Counted from the first letter of the stretch, positions 1 through 8,993 are shown. The stretch: 64,000 nt of DNA from Alkalisalibacterium limincola (GCF_008017755.1 NZ_VRTS01000004.1:1-64000); one strand, 5' to 3'. Notes: generated from the letters alone by a model not told the origin. Program-made: numbers and translations.

Positions 1-690
1 GTCGCCGACGAACAGCCAGTCGCGCACGTTGCTGCCGTCGCCGTAGACCGGCAGCGGCTCGCCGGCCAGCGCCTTCTGGATCACCAGCGGGATCAGCTTT
101 TCGGGGAACTGCAGCGGGCCATAGTTGTTCGAGCAGTTCGTCGTCAGCACCGGCAGCCCGTAGGTGTGGTGGAACGCACGCACCAGGTGGTCGGATGCCG
201 CCTTGGACGCGGAGTAGGGCGAATTCGGCGCGAACGGCGTGTCTTCGGTGAACTTGCCGGTCTCGCCCAGGCTGCCGTAGACCTCGTCGGTGGACACGTG
301 CAGGAAGCGGAACGCCTCGCGCCGGCCCTCCGGCAGCGTGCGCCAGTAGTCGCGGGTGGCCTCCAGCAGGGCCAGCGTGCCGACCACGTTGGTCTGCACG
401 AACGCGGCCGGGCCGTCGATGGAACGGTCGACGTGGCTCTCGGCGGCGAAATTCACGACGGCGTCGGGCTGGTGCTCGGCCAGCAGGCGGTCGACCAGCG
501 CGCGGTCGCCGATGTCGCCGTGCACGAAGACGTGGTCGGCATCGTCCTCCAGCGGGGCCAGCGAATGCCGGTTGCCGGCATAGGTGAGCGCGTCGAGGTT
601 GACGATCCTCGCCTGGCCGCGCGTGCGCGCGCCGAGGACGAAGTTGCCGCCGATGAAACCGGCGCCGCCGGTGACCAGCCAGGTAGCCAT
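1..690 (-). CDS. rfbB: dTDP-glucose 4,6-dehydratase (C-terminus beyond window)
   Basis: Converts dTDP-glucose to dTDP-4-keto-6-deoxyglucose, the second step of dTDP-L-rhamnose synthesis for LPS or exopolysaccharide. The visible 230 residues form the NAD-binding half of an extended short-chain dehydrogenase: GGAGFIG at residues 8-14, the STDEVYG segment carrying the catalytic Asp-Glu pair, and YSASK with the catalytic Tyr and Lys. The start ATG at 690 follows an AAGGAAGG ribosome site. The gene runs off the left edge; rmlA, rmlC and rmlD would be expected beyond it. It lies downstream of, and in the same direction as, the ETF dehydrogenase, an arrangement I know from Xanthomonas relatives. Confidence 0.95.
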   Translation of the reverse strand, partial: MATWLVTGGAGFIGGNFVLGARTRGQARIVNLDALTYAGNRHSLAPLEDDADHVFVHGDIGDRALVDRLLAEHQPDAVVNFAAESHVDRSIDGPAAFVQTNVVGTLALLEATRDYWRTLPEGRREAFRFLHVSTDEVYGSLGETGKFTEDTPFAPNSPYSASKAASDHLVRAFHHTYGLPVLTTNCSNNYGPLQFPEKLIPLVIQKALAGEPLPVYGDGSNVRDWLFVGD

Positions 691-734
691 CAAAGCCTTC
701 CTTGAATCCAGTTCAGGGCCGGAATGGTACTAGA

Positions 735-748
735 CCCGCCCGGGCGGG
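735..748 (-). terminator. GC-rich palindrome after the ETF dehydrogenase gene
   Basis: A perfect 14-base palindrome (CCCGCCCGGGCGGG) lies between the ETF dehydrogenase stop and the rmlB start. It could form a short hairpin, but there is no loop or U tract, so termination is only a possibility. Confidence 0.25.
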
Positions 749-785
749 ACATGGCGGCGGGCCGGCAAGGGTTCAGCGCGCAGCC

Positions 786-2414
786 TCACAGGTTCTGGTA
801 ATTGGGCCCCGCGCCACCCTCCGGCGTGACCCAGTTGATCACCTGGTAGGGGTCCTTGATGTCGCAGGTCTTGCAATGCACGCAGTTCGCCGCATTGATC
901 TGCAGCCGCTTCTCCCCGGCCTCCTCGACCACCTCGTAGACACCGGCAGGGCAGAAGCGCGTGCAGGGGTTGCCGTATTCCTCGGCACATTTGGTGAAGC
1001 ACACCGAGGGGTCCGTGATCTGGAGATGGACCGGCTGGTCCTCGTCGTGCTCGGTGGCGGCGAAGTAGACGCCTGCAAGGCGATCGCGCGGCTCGAGCGT
1101 GCGCGGGCCCCAATCCCGGTCGGGCGAGGTGTGCTCGGCCAGCTTCTCGGTCGCCTTGTAGTCGGCCGATACCCGCATCGTCCACGGCGACGCGCCGCCG
1201 ACCAGCGTTTCCCATCCGGCGTTGGCGAGCCCGAACCACAGGCCCTTCTTGAAACCGGGCTTGATGTTGCGGACCTTGCGCAGCTCGTCCATGACCACCG
1301 ACGAGCGCAGCCGGGCATCCCAGCCGGCGCTGCTGCCTCTTTCGACCAGGTGTTCGGCGGCCAGCATGCCCGAGCGCAGCGCCTGGTGGACGCCCTTGAT
1401 CTTGGGCACGTTGACCAGGCCTGCCGCGCAGCCCACCAGCATCGCCCCCGGCATTTCGACCGTGGGCAGGCTCTGGTAGCCACCGGTGGTGATCGCACGG
1501 GCACCCGCGGAGAGGATGGTGCCGCCCTCGAGCAGCGGCTTGATGCTCGGGTGGTGCTTCCATTGCTGGAATGCCTCGTAGGGACGGAACTCCGGATCGC
1601 GGTAGTCCAGCCCGGCGACGAAACCCAGTGCGATGCGGCCCTTGTCGAGGTGGTAGAGGAAGCTGCCGCCATAGGTGCCGGCATCCAGCGGCCAGCCCAG
1701 CGAGTGCACGATCCTGCCCGGAGTGACCCGTTCCTCCGGCACCTGCCACAGCTCCTTGATGCCGATCGAATAGCTTTGCGGGTCGTGGCCGTCGGCCAGG
1801 TTGAATCGTTTGATGAGCTGCTTGGAAAGATGGCCCCTCGCACCTTCACCCAGCACCGTCGTCCTGGCCCGGATGTCGATGCCCTGGGTGTAGCCGGGCT
1901 TGTGCGAACCATCCTTGGCCACCCCCATGTCACCGATGCGCACACCGCATACGGCACCGTCGGCGTCGAACAGCGGTTCGGCGGCGGCGAAGCCGGGATA
2001 GATCTCCACGCCCAGCGCCTCGGCCTGCGGGGCCAACCAGGCGCACATCGCGCCGAGGCTGACGATGACGTTGCCATGGTTGTTCATCTGCGGCGGAACG
2101 AACGGTGCCTTGGTGCCCTTGGCCTTGGACAGGAACCAGAACTCGTCCTGCGTGGCTTCCACGCACACCGGTGGGGGATTGTCCCGCCAGCCCGGCAGCA
2201 GCTCGTCCAGGGGGGCGGTTTCAATGACTGCGCCGGAGAGCACGTGCGCACCGATGGTCGAGGCCTTCTCGATCACGCACACGCTGGTGTCCGGGTTGAG
2301 CTGCTTGAGCCGGATCGCGAAGGCGAGGCCGGCCGGGCCGGCGCCGACCGTCACCACGTCGTACTCCATGACGTCGCGTTCCGGGGCTTGGGCTGCGCTG
2401 CTGTTCTCGCTCAT
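786..2414 (-). CDS. Electron transfer flavoprotein-ubiquinone oxidoreductase
   Basis: Inner-membrane-associated flavo-iron-sulfur enzyme that passes electrons from electron transfer flavoprotein (fed by acyl-CoA and amino-acid dehydrogenases) to ubiquinone. The 542-residue product matches family length (about 550). It has the FAD dinucleotide motif GAGPAG at residues 24-29, a central FAD/quinone domain, and a C-terminal 4Fe-4S domain with the cysteine clusters CTRFCPAG and CVHCKTC. The start MSENSS at 2414 is chosen because the FAD motif follows at the usual distance; the open frame continues upstream only as non-conserved sequence. A promoter and palindromic operator lie directly upstream, suggesting repression linked to fatty-acid oxidation. 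Confidence 0.95.
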   Translation of the reverse strand: MSENSSAAQAPERDVMEYDVVTVGAGPAGLAFAIRLKQLNPDTSVCVIEKASTIGAHVLSGAVIETAPLDELLPGWRDNPPPVCVEATQDEFWFLSKAKGTKAPFVPPQMNNHGNVIVSLGAMCAWLAPQAEALGVEIYPGFAAAEPLFDADGAVCGVRIGDMGVAKDGSHKPGYTQGIDIRARTTVLGEGARGHLSKQLIKRFNLADGHDPQSYSIGIKELWQVPEERVTPGRIVHSLGWPLDAGTYGGSFLYHLDKGRIALGFVAGLDYRDPEFRPYEAFQQWKHHPSIKPLLEGGTILSAGARAITTGGYQSLPTVEMPGAMLVGCAAGLVNVPKIKGVHQALRSGMLAAEHLVERGSSAGWDARLRSSVVMDELRKVRNIKPGFKKGLWFGLANAGWETLVGGASPWTMRVSADYKATEKLAEHTSPDRDWGPRTLEPRDRLAGVYFAATEHDEDQPVHLQITDPSVCFTKCAEEYGNPCTRFCPAGVYEVVEEAGEKRLQINAANCVHCKTCDIKDPYQVINWVTPEGGAGPNYQNL

Positions 2415-2437
2415 CGGGGACTCCAGGACGGATGAAT

Positions 2438-2447
2438 CAAACGTTTG
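2438..2447 (-). promoter_or_regulatory. Palindromic operator CAAACGTTTG at the ETF dehydrogenase promoter
   Basis: Perfect 10-base inverted repeat, one base downstream of the predicted -10 hexamer, so it should cover the transcription start. From memory, TetR-family regulators of fatty-acid oxidation such as PsrA use CAAAC/GTTTG half sites and control ETF genes in other gammaproteobacteria. The position fits repression; the regulator itself is not in this window. Confidence 0.5.
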
Positions 2448-2448
2448 G

Positions 2449-2477
2449 ATTGTCGGGCATCGCGGCGGGGGCGGCAA
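2449..2477 (-). promoter_or_regulatory. Sigma-70-like promoter of the ETF dehydrogenase gene
   Basis: On the minus strand TTGCCG (2477-2472) and GACAAT (2454-2449) are separated by 17 bases. The predicted start of transcription is near 2442, giving a leader of about 28 bases to the ATG at 2414. Confidence 0.5.
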
Positions 2478-2526
2478 ATTGCGGCCGTAGCAACCATAAT
2501 GAGGGCTGATTTCGAAGGAGTGGGGC

Positions 2527-3888
2527 ATGAGTTGTGATCCAGACGCGTTGCGGCGCGCACCAATGGTTCGCGTGCTGCGCGCCTTGGCATTGAGGGAGGT
2601 GTCGTCGGAAGCCCTGGTCGGGGCGTGCCTGTCCGCGATCGAGCGTGACAACCCCTCCCTGCATGCGTGGACCCATGTCGGCGCCGACGCGGCCTTGCGT
2701 GACGCCCGGGCCTCGGACCAGCGCCGGGCGCAGGGCGCCGCCCTCGGGCGGCTGGACGGCGTTCCAGTCGCGCTCAAGGACAGCTTCGACGTCGAGGGCA
2801 TGCCGACTTCGCTGGGGCTGCCCCCGCGCGACGCCTGGCTGGTCCATGACGACGCCAGCGCGGTATCGCGCCTGCGCGGCTGTGGCGCCGTCATCCTCGG
2901 CAAGACCGCGATGGACGAGCTGGCCTTCGGCACGATGGGCAGCAACCCCCATGGAGGCGATGTCGGAAATCCGTCCTTGCCGGGGCGGGCCAGCGGCGGG
3001 TCCTCGGCGGGCGCCGCCGCCGCCCTGGCGGCCGGCCATGCCACGGTGGCCCTGGGCACCGACACGCTGGGCTCGGTCCGGATTCCCGCTGCGTTCTGCG
3101 GCCTGGTCGGCCTGAAGCCGACCTTCGGCGAAGTCAGCCGGGTCGGCATGGCGCCGGCCCTGCGCCGCCTGGACTGCCCCGGTGTTCTCGCGCGAAGCGT
3201 CCAGGACGCGGGGATGGTGCTCAAGGTGCTGGCGGGTTACGACGCCGGCGACGTGGCCTGCCGCGCACGTCGCGTGCCACTCGCGTTGCCGGACTGGGAC
3301 CCGGCCGCACTGCGGGTCGGCCTGGTGTCCGACCTCCGCTCGCTCGGGGCCGCTCCCGAGGTGGTGGATGCGTTCCGCGCCGCAGTGTCGGCAGCCGGGG
3401 CGACGCTGGGCCACGCCCGACCCGTCTCACTCGACCTGGCCCCGCTGGAAGTGGCGGCCAGCCGCCGGGCGGCGCTACTGCTGATGGAGGCCGACATCCT
3501 GGCCGCCCATGGCGATCGGGTGGAGCATGCCTCCGATCGCACCAGGGGCCTGCTCGAATACGCACGCAGCCGGACCGCGGTCGAGGCGATGGCCGCCGAG
3601 CAGCGCCTGGATGGCCATGTGGTGGCGGTGCGGCGCCTGTTCGAGGAGTTCGACGTGCTGGTGCTGCCGACCGTTCCCACCGCGCCGCCCGCACTGGGTG
3701 CGGCGGAGCCGGCCAACCTGGCCGACTTCACGGCCCTGGCCAGCCTGGCCGGCTGTCCGGCACTGAGCCTGCCTCTGCCGGGGGGCATGGGGTTGCAGCT
3801 GGTCGGGCCCCGCGGCAGCGACCTGCGTCTCCTGGAACTGGGCGAGGTGGTGCACTCGGTGATCGAGGCGACGCTGGAGGCCTCCTGA
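2527..3888 (+). CDS. Amidase-signature family hydrolase
   Basis: A 453-residue amidase-signature enzyme, which hydrolyses amide bonds of an unknown small substrate in the cytoplasm. The catalytic set is recognisable: Lys near residue 83 (VALKDSF), the glycine/serine loop with the cis-Ser near residue 159 (SGGSSAG) and the nucleophilic Ser near residue 183 (LGSVRIPAAFCG). The usual DTGGS reads DTLGS here, a mild deviation. The start ATG follows AGGAG by six bases. The gene stands alone, divergent from the ETF dehydrogenase gene. GatA is longer (about 485 residues) and sits with gatB/gatC, so this is more likely a stand-alone amidase; the substrate cannot be inferred. Confidence 0.88.
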   Translation: MSCDPDALRRAPMVRVLRALALREVSSEALVGACLSAIERDNPSLHAWTHVGADAALRDARASDQRRAQGAALGRLDGVPVALKDSFDVEGMPTSLGLPPRDAWLVHDDASAVSRLRGCGAVILGKTAMDELAFGTMGSNPHGGDVGNPSLPGRASGGSSAGAAAALAAGHATVALGTDTLGSVRIPAAFCGLVGLKPTFGEVSRVGMAPALRRLDCPGVLARSVQDAGMVLKVLAGYDAGDVACRARRVPLALPDWDPAALRVGLVSDLRSLGAAPEVVDAFRAAVSAAGATLGHARPVSLDLAPLEVAASRRAALLLMEADILAAHGDRVEHASDRTRGLLEYARSRTAVEAMAAEQRLDGHVVAVRRLFEEFDVLVLPTVPTAPPALGAAEPANLADFTALASLAGCPALSLPLPGGMGLQLVGPRGSDLRLLELGEVVHSVIEATLEAS

Positions 3889-3906
3889 CCCCGCAGCTCG
3901 ACGGAC

Positions 3907-4638
3907 TCAGCGCGAAGCAGCTTCCCGCTCGCGCGGGGGCTCGCCGCCCTCGCGCGAGCGTTGCTCCTCCTGGCGCTCGCGGAAGCGTTCCTCGCGCCAC
4001 TCCTGGAGTCTCGGGCCCGCGCCCTCACCTTCCTCCAGCGTCCAGCCGATCAGCTCGTCGATGAAGGTCCGGGTGCCCAGCGTGAAGGCATCCACGACGC
4101 TGGACACGTCGGTGCCGCTGCTGCGCTGCCAGTGCCGGAAGGTCCGCGCGGACACCACGCGCGTGGAGGCGGCGTGGATCAGCTTCGCGTGGATCTGGAT
4201 GTCGGCGGCCGGAGTGGGCTCGCCGTCGTAGACCGCCTCGAAGGCGCGGATGTCCAGTATCAGGCCGAAGCGGGCGCGCATGGCGCTTGACTGTCGCGTC
4301 ACCGCGTCGATCCGCCCGGAGTCCTCGAACGCACGCAGCAGCATGCTGTGCAGCAGGTCCGGCAGGGAGTCCGCCCAGCTCGATCCGCCGTAGACCTGCA
4401 GCCGACTGGCTTCGGGGCGCACGAGGATGCGCTGGGAGTCGTGCATCTGGTCGGCATTTGGCCGGACCACCATCAGTTGCCAGTCCACGTGCGGCCAGTG
4501 CTCCTGGGGCTGGACCTGCACCACCGGCGAGTAGATCTGGACCGGCGTGCTCGTGCCGGTGAGCAGGCAGCCGCCAAGCCCCAGCAGGCTGGCCAGCAGT
4601 CCCACGCGGGCGATGGCTCGAAGGGGGTGCTGGTTCAT
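3907..4638 (-). CDS. ABC-type transport auxiliary lipoprotein of the MCE operon
   Basis: A 243-residue lipoprotein at the end of the MCE transporter operon. Residues 1-24 form a lipoprotein signal with lipobox LGLGGC, so the mature protein is probably anchored to the outer membrane. The middle of the protein resembles the ABC-type transport auxiliary lipoprotein component (the PqiC/LptA-like family), including a YGGSSWADSLPDLL segment. The last 40 residues are highly charged and Arg/Glu rich, probably disordered. It overlaps the 3' end of the MCE gene by four bases. It probably helps the MCE bridge dock at the outer membrane; I infer this from family and context. Confidence 0.82.
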   Translation of the reverse strand: MNQHPLRAIARVGLLASLLGLGGCLLTGTSTPVQIYSPVVQVQPQEHWPHVDWQLMVVRPNADQMHDSQRILVRPEASRLQVYGGSSWADSLPDLLHSMLLRAFEDSGRIDAVTRQSSAMRARFGLILDIRAFEAVYDGEPTPAADIQIHAKLIHAASTRVVSARTFRHWQRSSGTDVSSVVDAFTLGTRTFIDELIGWTLEEGEGAGPRLQEWREERFRERQEEQRSREGGEPPREREAASR

Positions 4639-5600
4639 CGCGGATCGAACTCCTCTGGCTGGTCGCCTCCCAGCAGGAAACGGGTGGGATTGGTTTCCAG
4701 GCGGCTGCTGAGCCGCGACAGGTCGCGGATCAGGACGCGCAACTCGAACAGGGTCGGCCCGATCTGGCCCAGTGCGGTGTTGCCGAAGCTCGACAGTGCG
4801 TCTTCATTGTCGGCCAGCAGGTCGTCGGCGCGGCGCGTGAGCGATTCGAACTGCCCGATCGCACGGCGCAGGTCCTGCGACATCCGGGGCAGCTCGTCGA
4901 TCAGCTCCTCGTTGATCGTGCGCATGCTGTGGTCGATGCGGTCGACCACCACGGTGGTCTTGCCCAGGACCTCCTGGAGGTGCTGGCTGGCCTGGTTGGC
5001 CGAAGTGATGAGCTGCGAGATCTGCTCGCGCTCCTGGGCGATCGCCGAGGTGAACTCATCGATATTGGTCAAGGTCTGGCTGACGCGCTCGGCGTTCTCC
5101 TCGCTCATGATGTCGCGGATGCGCAGCAGAACGTCGCTGGTCGTGGTGGCGATGTCCTCGCCTGCCGACAGCAGCTTCTGGATCGCCGACTCCTCGGCCT
5201 GGATGACCGGGATCTCTCCGCGGCTGGTCACCAGGTTGCGGCTGCCCGGCGTGCCGCCGGACAGCTGGATGATCGCCACGCCGGTGAGGCCGGTGAATCC
5301 CAGCCGGGCCACGGTGTCGACCCGCAACGGCGCCTCGGCATCGATGCGGATGCGTGCGATGACCTTGCGCGGATCGTCCGGTGCGAGCGACAGCCGCCGC
5401 ACCGAGCCCACGGTGATGCCGTTGTACTGCACGACGCTGCCGACCGACAGGCCGGTGACGGCTTCGGTGAACACGACGTCGACTTCCTGCCAGCTGCGCG
5501 CGGCGGAAAAACTCGCCGCCCACAGGGCGAACAGCAATGCGGCGACCGCTGCGGCCAACGTGAAGGCGCCGATCAGCACGTGGTTGGCTCGGGTTTCCAT
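4635..5600 (-). CDS. MlaD-family MCE protein (long C-terminal helix type)
   Basis: Substrate-binding periplasmic component of an MCE (Mla-type) lipid transporter. Residues 8-31 are a single N-terminal membrane anchor, followed by one MCE beta-barrel domain (about 38-115, with GLSVGSVVQYNGITVG and the hydrophobic GLTGVAIIQLSGG). The remaining 200 residues are predicted helical and hydrophilic. At 321 residues it is much longer than E. coli MlaD (183), fitting a protein that extends a helical tube across the periplasm. It sits between the ATPase gene (29-base gap) and the lipoprotein gene (overlap). Confidence 0.88.
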   Translation of the reverse strand: METRANHVLIGAFTLAAAVAALLFALWAASFSAARSWQEVDVVFTEAVTGLSVGSVVQYNGITVGSVRRLSLAPDDPRKVIARIRIDAEAPLRVDTVARLGFTGLTGVAIIQLSGGTPGSRNLVTSRGEIPVIQAEESAIQKLLSAGEDIATTTSDVLLRIRDIMSEENAERVSQTLTNIDEFTSAIAQEREQISQLITSANQASQHLQEVLGKTTVVVDRIDHSMRTINEELIDELPRMSQDLRRAIGQFESLTRRADDLLADNEDALSSFGNTALGQIGPTLFELRVLIRDLSRLSSRLETNPTRFLLGGDQPEEFDPR

Positions 5601-5629
5601 GCGTCAGGGGGACCTCTCGGCGAGTGGGT

Positions 5630-6433
5630 TCATCGTTTGGGGCGGGCTGCGCTGCGATCGCGCGCGGCGACGGCTGCGCGGGCACGCGGCCCATGGAAGT
5701 ATTCCTGTACCCACGGGTGATCGTACTCCTGTACCTCCTGTATCGGTCCGATGGCGAGCAGGCGCTTTTCCGCCAGCACGGCAACGCGATCGCAGATGGC
5801 ATACAGGGTATCGAGGTCGTGGGTGATCAGGAACACGGTCAGCCCGAGTGCCTTTTGCAGCGTCGCAAGCAGGGTGTCGAAGGCGGCCGCGCCGATCGGG
5901 TCCAGGCCGGCGGTCGGCTCGTCGAGGAACAGCAACTGCGGATCCAGCGCCAGTGCCCGCGCCAGGCCGGCGCGCTTGCGCATGCCGCCGGAGAGTTCGG
6001 AAGGGTATTTGGTGCCCGCAGAGCCCGGCAGGCCGGACAGCGCGATCTTCAGCCGCACCAGTTCTTCGCGTAGCGACACCTCGAGCTCGGGGTGGTGTTC
6101 CTTGAGCGGCACCGCGACGTTCTCGGCCACGGTCAATGACGAGAACAGCGCGCCGTCCTGGAACAGCACGCCCGTGCGTTGCTCCAGCATCCGGCGCGCC
6201 TGCTCGCTGCCGTCGAGCACGTCGACACCCAGCACTTCGATGCTGCCGGCCTGGGGCCGGCGCAGGCCGAGGATCGTGCGCATCAACACCGACTTGCCCG
6301 AGCCCGACCCACCGACGATGCCGATGATCTCGCCGCGCCTGACGTCCAGTTCCAGCTCCTGGTGCACCACCTGGCTGCCGAACTGGTTGCGCAGCCCGTG
6401 GATCCGGATCGCCATCTCCTCCTGCCCGCTCAC
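5630..6433 (-). CDS. ABC transporter ATP-binding protein, MlaF type
   Basis: Cytoplasmic ATPase that energises the MCE lipid transporter. All nucleotide-binding motifs are intact: Walker A GGSGSGKS near residue 41, Q-loop FQDGALFSSLTV, signature LSGGM, Walker B LLFLDEPTAGLD and the switch histidine ITHD. The phrase FQDGALF before the signature is typical of the MlaF subfamily. The 267-residue length matches MlaF. The ATG overlaps the stop of the permease gene (ATGA), indicating translational coupling. Confidence 0.92.
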   Translation of the reverse strand: MSGQEEMAIRIHGLRNQFGSQVVHQELELDVRRGEIIGIVGGSGSGKSVLMRTILGLRRPQAGSIEVLGVDVLDGSEQARRMLEQRTGVLFQDGALFSSLTVAENVAVPLKEHHPELEVSLREELVRLKIALSGLPGSAGTKYPSELSGGMRKRAGLARALALDPQLLFLDEPTAGLDPIGAAAFDTLLATLQKALGLTVFLITHDLDTLYAICDRVAVLAEKRLLAIGPIQEVQEYDHPWVQEYFHGPRARAAVAARDRSAARPKR

Positions 6434-7539
6434 CAGCCCATCTCCATGAAGAAGATGGCGAACACCGCATCGAGGATGATCACCAGGGAAATGCTCTGGA
6501 CCACGCTGGAGGTGGTGCGCTCGCCAACCGACTGCGCGGTGCCACCCACCTTGAAGCCCTCCAGGCAGCCGACCACGGCGATGACCAGTGCGAAGACGGG
6601 TGCCTTCGAAAGGCCCACCAGGTAGTGCCGCAGCTGGATCGTTTCATCCAGCCGGGCGATGAACATCTCCGGGCTGATGTCCAGGGACAGCACCCCGACC
6701 AGCATGCCGCCGGCAAGGCCCGCCAGCACCGCCAGGAAGGCCAGCAGCGGCAGCATCACCAGCAGCGCCAGCAGGCGCGGAACAACCAGCAGTTCGATCG
6801 GGTCCAGCCCCAGCACGCGGATCGCGTCGATCTCCTCGCGCGCCTTCATGGCACCGATCTGGGCGGTGAAGGCACTCGCGGTGCGGCCGGCCAGCAGGAT
6901 CGCGGTGAGCAGCACGCCGAACTCGCGCATGAACGCGAACCCGACCAGTTCCACGACGAAGAACTCCGCGCCGAATTCCCGCAGGACCGTGGCGCCGAGG
7001 AAGGCGATGACCGCGCCGACGAGGAAGTTGAGCAGCAGGATGAGCGGCACCGCGTCGAGGCCGGTCTGCTGCATGTGGAACACGGTGGAGGTGACCCGCA
7101 GTCGCTTCGGACGGACCAGCACACCGGCCAGCGTGGAGAGGGTCAGTCCGAGGAAGCCGACGAGGGCACGGCCCTGGGTGAACAGGCCATGCACGCTGTA
7201 GCCGACCTTGGCCAGCATGTCGCTCCAGGCCCTCTGCGGCGGCGGCGGCTCCAGTTCCGCCCGACCGGCTTCGAGCAAGGCCTGCGAAAGCGCCTGGTGC
7301 TCCTCGCGCAGGGAGATCGCCTCGGGCTCGAGCGAAAGACGCTCGCCCAGTCGATGCAGTTGCAGGGCGCCGGCGGAATCCATCCGGGAGACGCCACGGG
7401 CGTCGATCTCGCGGATGCCCTCATAGCCGCTGCGGGCGAGCCGGTGCAGGTCCGCGACACGTTCCAGCGTCCACTCGCCGCGCAGTTCGAGCCGCTCGGG
7501 AAACTCGGGGTTGTGCTCCGCGGAAGGGGCTCGATTCAT
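6430..7539 (-). CDS. MlaE-family permease with N-terminal STAS domain
   Basis: Inner-membrane permease of the MCE transporter. Residues 1-100 form a cytoplasmic STAS domain, which in E. coli is the separate protein MlaB that regulates the ATPase; residues 110-369 are the MlaE permease with about five membrane helices and the conserved GRTASAFTAQIGAMKAREE loop that contacts the ATPase. It is the first gene of the four-gene operon. No MlaC-like periplasmic carrier is present nearby. The start at 7539 lacks a strong ribosome site. The transporter probably moves phospholipids between membranes; direction and substrate cannot be read from the sequence. Confidence 0.9.
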   Translation of the reverse strand: MNRAPSAEHNPEFPERLELRGEWTLERVADLHRLARSGYEGIREIDARGVSRMDSAGALQLHRLGERLSLEPEAISLREEHQALSQALLEAGRAELEPPPPQRAWSDMLAKVGYSVHGLFTQGRALVGFLGLTLSTLAGVLVRPKRLRVTSTVFHMQQTGLDAVPLILLLNFLVGAVIAFLGATVLREFGAEFFVVELVGFAFMREFGVLLTAILLAGRTASAFTAQIGAMKAREEIDAIRVLGLDPIELLVVPRLLALLVMLPLLAFLAVLAGLAGGMLVGVLSLDISPEMFIARLDETIQLRHYLVGLSKAPVFALVIAVVGCLEGFKVGGTAQSVGERTTSSVVQSISLVIILDAVFAIFFMEMGW

Positions 7540-7678
7540 TACGTGCGTCTTTGCACCGGGGAGGGTCCGCGCCTACGGTACCAGCACCCGGCACGGCTGT
7601 GCGCTGTCGCCGCCCCGGGCGCCAGGCCCGCAGGTGTTCGTGCGACCATGGGCGCCGACCCCGGCCGGCGATGCCACG

Positions 7679-8926
7679 ATGTCCGAAAGCCTTGCGAGTT
7701 TCGTTGATCGCACCGACTTCATCCTCGAGCTGGCCCGGCGCCTGCATGCCTACGGCACCACGGCCCAGCGGCTCGAGCGCGGCATCAACGCGGTCGCCCA
7801 GCGGCTCCAGGTCGACTGCGAGATCTGGTCGAACCCGACCGGCATCATCCTGAGCTTCTCCGACCCGATGCGTGGGCCGTTCTCCGACACCACGCGCGTG
7901 ATCCGCCTGGAGCCGGGCGACATCGACCTGGCCAAGCTGTGCAAGGTCGACGCGATCGCAGAGCAGGTCCTTGGCGGCGAGATCGGCATCGATGCCGGGC
8001 GTCAGGCCCTGCGGGCGCTCGACGCGCCTCCGGGGAGCTGGGCGCGCTGGCTGACCGCATTGAGTTTCGGACTGGCCTCGGCATCGGTGGCGGGCATCCT
8101 GCGCACGAGCTGGGCCGATATCGCAACGGCGGGCAGCATCGGCGTGCTGATCGGCCTGCTGCACATGCTCTCCCAGGGGCGGCCCCGACTGTCGGAGGCC
8201 CAGGAGGCGATAGCGGCGCTCGCCGCCACGTTCCTGGCGGCGGTCGTGGCGACCTATCTGGTTCCACTGTCGCTGCGCTCGGTGGTGGTGGCCTCGGTGA
8301 TCGTCCTGTTGCCCGGCATGATGCTGACCAATGCCATTTCCGAACTCACCAGCCAACACCTGGTGTCGGGGACGGCGCGTTTCGCCGGTGCGATGGCCAC
8401 GCTGTTGAAGCTGACGTTTGGCACGATCGCGGCGATGCAGGCGGTCGCGCTGCTGGGGTGGACGCCGCAGGAAGCGGTATTGGCCACGCCGCCGCCCTGG
8501 GTCGAGTGGATGGCCCTCGGCCTTGGCGCGCTCGCCTTCGCGGTGCTTTTCCGCGCCGAGCCGCGCGATTACCCGGTGGTTATGTTTTCCGTCGCCATCG
8601 GCTATGTGGTGACCCGCGGCGTCGGCGAGTGGGTCGCGGACGAACGGAGCTTTTTCCCGATCGGGGTGTTCGTTGCCGGGATGCTGGTCACCGTCCTGAG
8701 CAATCTTTACGCACGCTGGGCGAATCGCCCGGGTGCATTGGTCCGGGTTCCGGGAATCATCCTGCTGGTGCCGGGAAGTACTGGTTTCAGGACCCTGACG
8801 CACGTAATGGAGGACGACCTGGCGCTGGGCCTGGATACCGCATTCGTCCTGTTCAAGGCGCTGGTGGCGCTGGTGGCCGGCCTGCTTTTCGGAAACCTCG
8901 TGGTCAGCGCGAGGCGCAGTCTGTAG
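7679..8926 (+). CDS. Threonine/serine exporter family protein (ThrE type)
   Basis: A 415-residue integral membrane protein with the two-part architecture of ThrE: a ThrE/DUF1212 N-terminal half (FILELARRLHAYGTTAQRLE, then about five membrane segments) and a C-terminal ThrE_2 half with another five. In enteric bacteria these halves are separate proteins (YjjP and YjjB). The family exports threonine, serine or, for YjjPB, succinate; the substrate here is unknown. The start MSESLASF at 7679 is preferred because homology begins just after it, although no ribosome site is visible; the frame is open further upstream. Divergent from the MCE operon. Confidence 0.85.
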   Translation: MSESLASFVDRTDFILELARRLHAYGTTAQRLERGINAVAQRLQVDCEIWSNPTGIILSFSDPMRGPFSDTTRVIRLEPGDIDLAKLCKVDAIAEQVLGGEIGIDAGRQALRALDAPPGSWARWLTALSFGLASASVAGILRTSWADIATAGSIGVLIGLLHMLSQGRPRLSEAQEAIAALAATFLAAVVATYLVPLSLRSVVVASVIVLLPGMMLTNAISELTSQHLVSGTARFAGAMATLLKLTFGTIAAMQAVALLGWTPQEAVLATPPPWVEWMALGLGALAFAVLFRAEPRDYPVVMFSVAIGYVVTRGVGEWVADERSFFPIGVFVAGMLVTVLSNLYARWANRPGALVRVPGIILLVPGSTGFRTLTHVMEDDLALGLDTAFVLFKALVALVAGLLFGNLVVSARRSL

Positions 8927-8936
8927 TTGCAAGGAC

Positions 8937-8963
8937 AAAAAAACGCCGGCCAGGGGCCGGCGT
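8937..8963 (-). terminator. Rho-independent terminator of hns
   Basis: Nine-base perfect stem (ACGCCGGCC / GGCCGGCGT) with a three-base loop, followed on the minus strand by seven U residues. It lies just beyond the hns stop and also next to the end of the convergent exporter gene. Confidence 0.85.
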
Positions 8964-8993
8964 GGAAAATCTCATGGGCAGACCAAGACCAGG

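Noticed and set aside
702-2435. 577-codon open frame opposite the ETF dehydrogenase gene
   Set aside because: High GC makes long antisense frames; the translation has no family motifs while the opposite strand encodes a complete ETF dehydrogenase.
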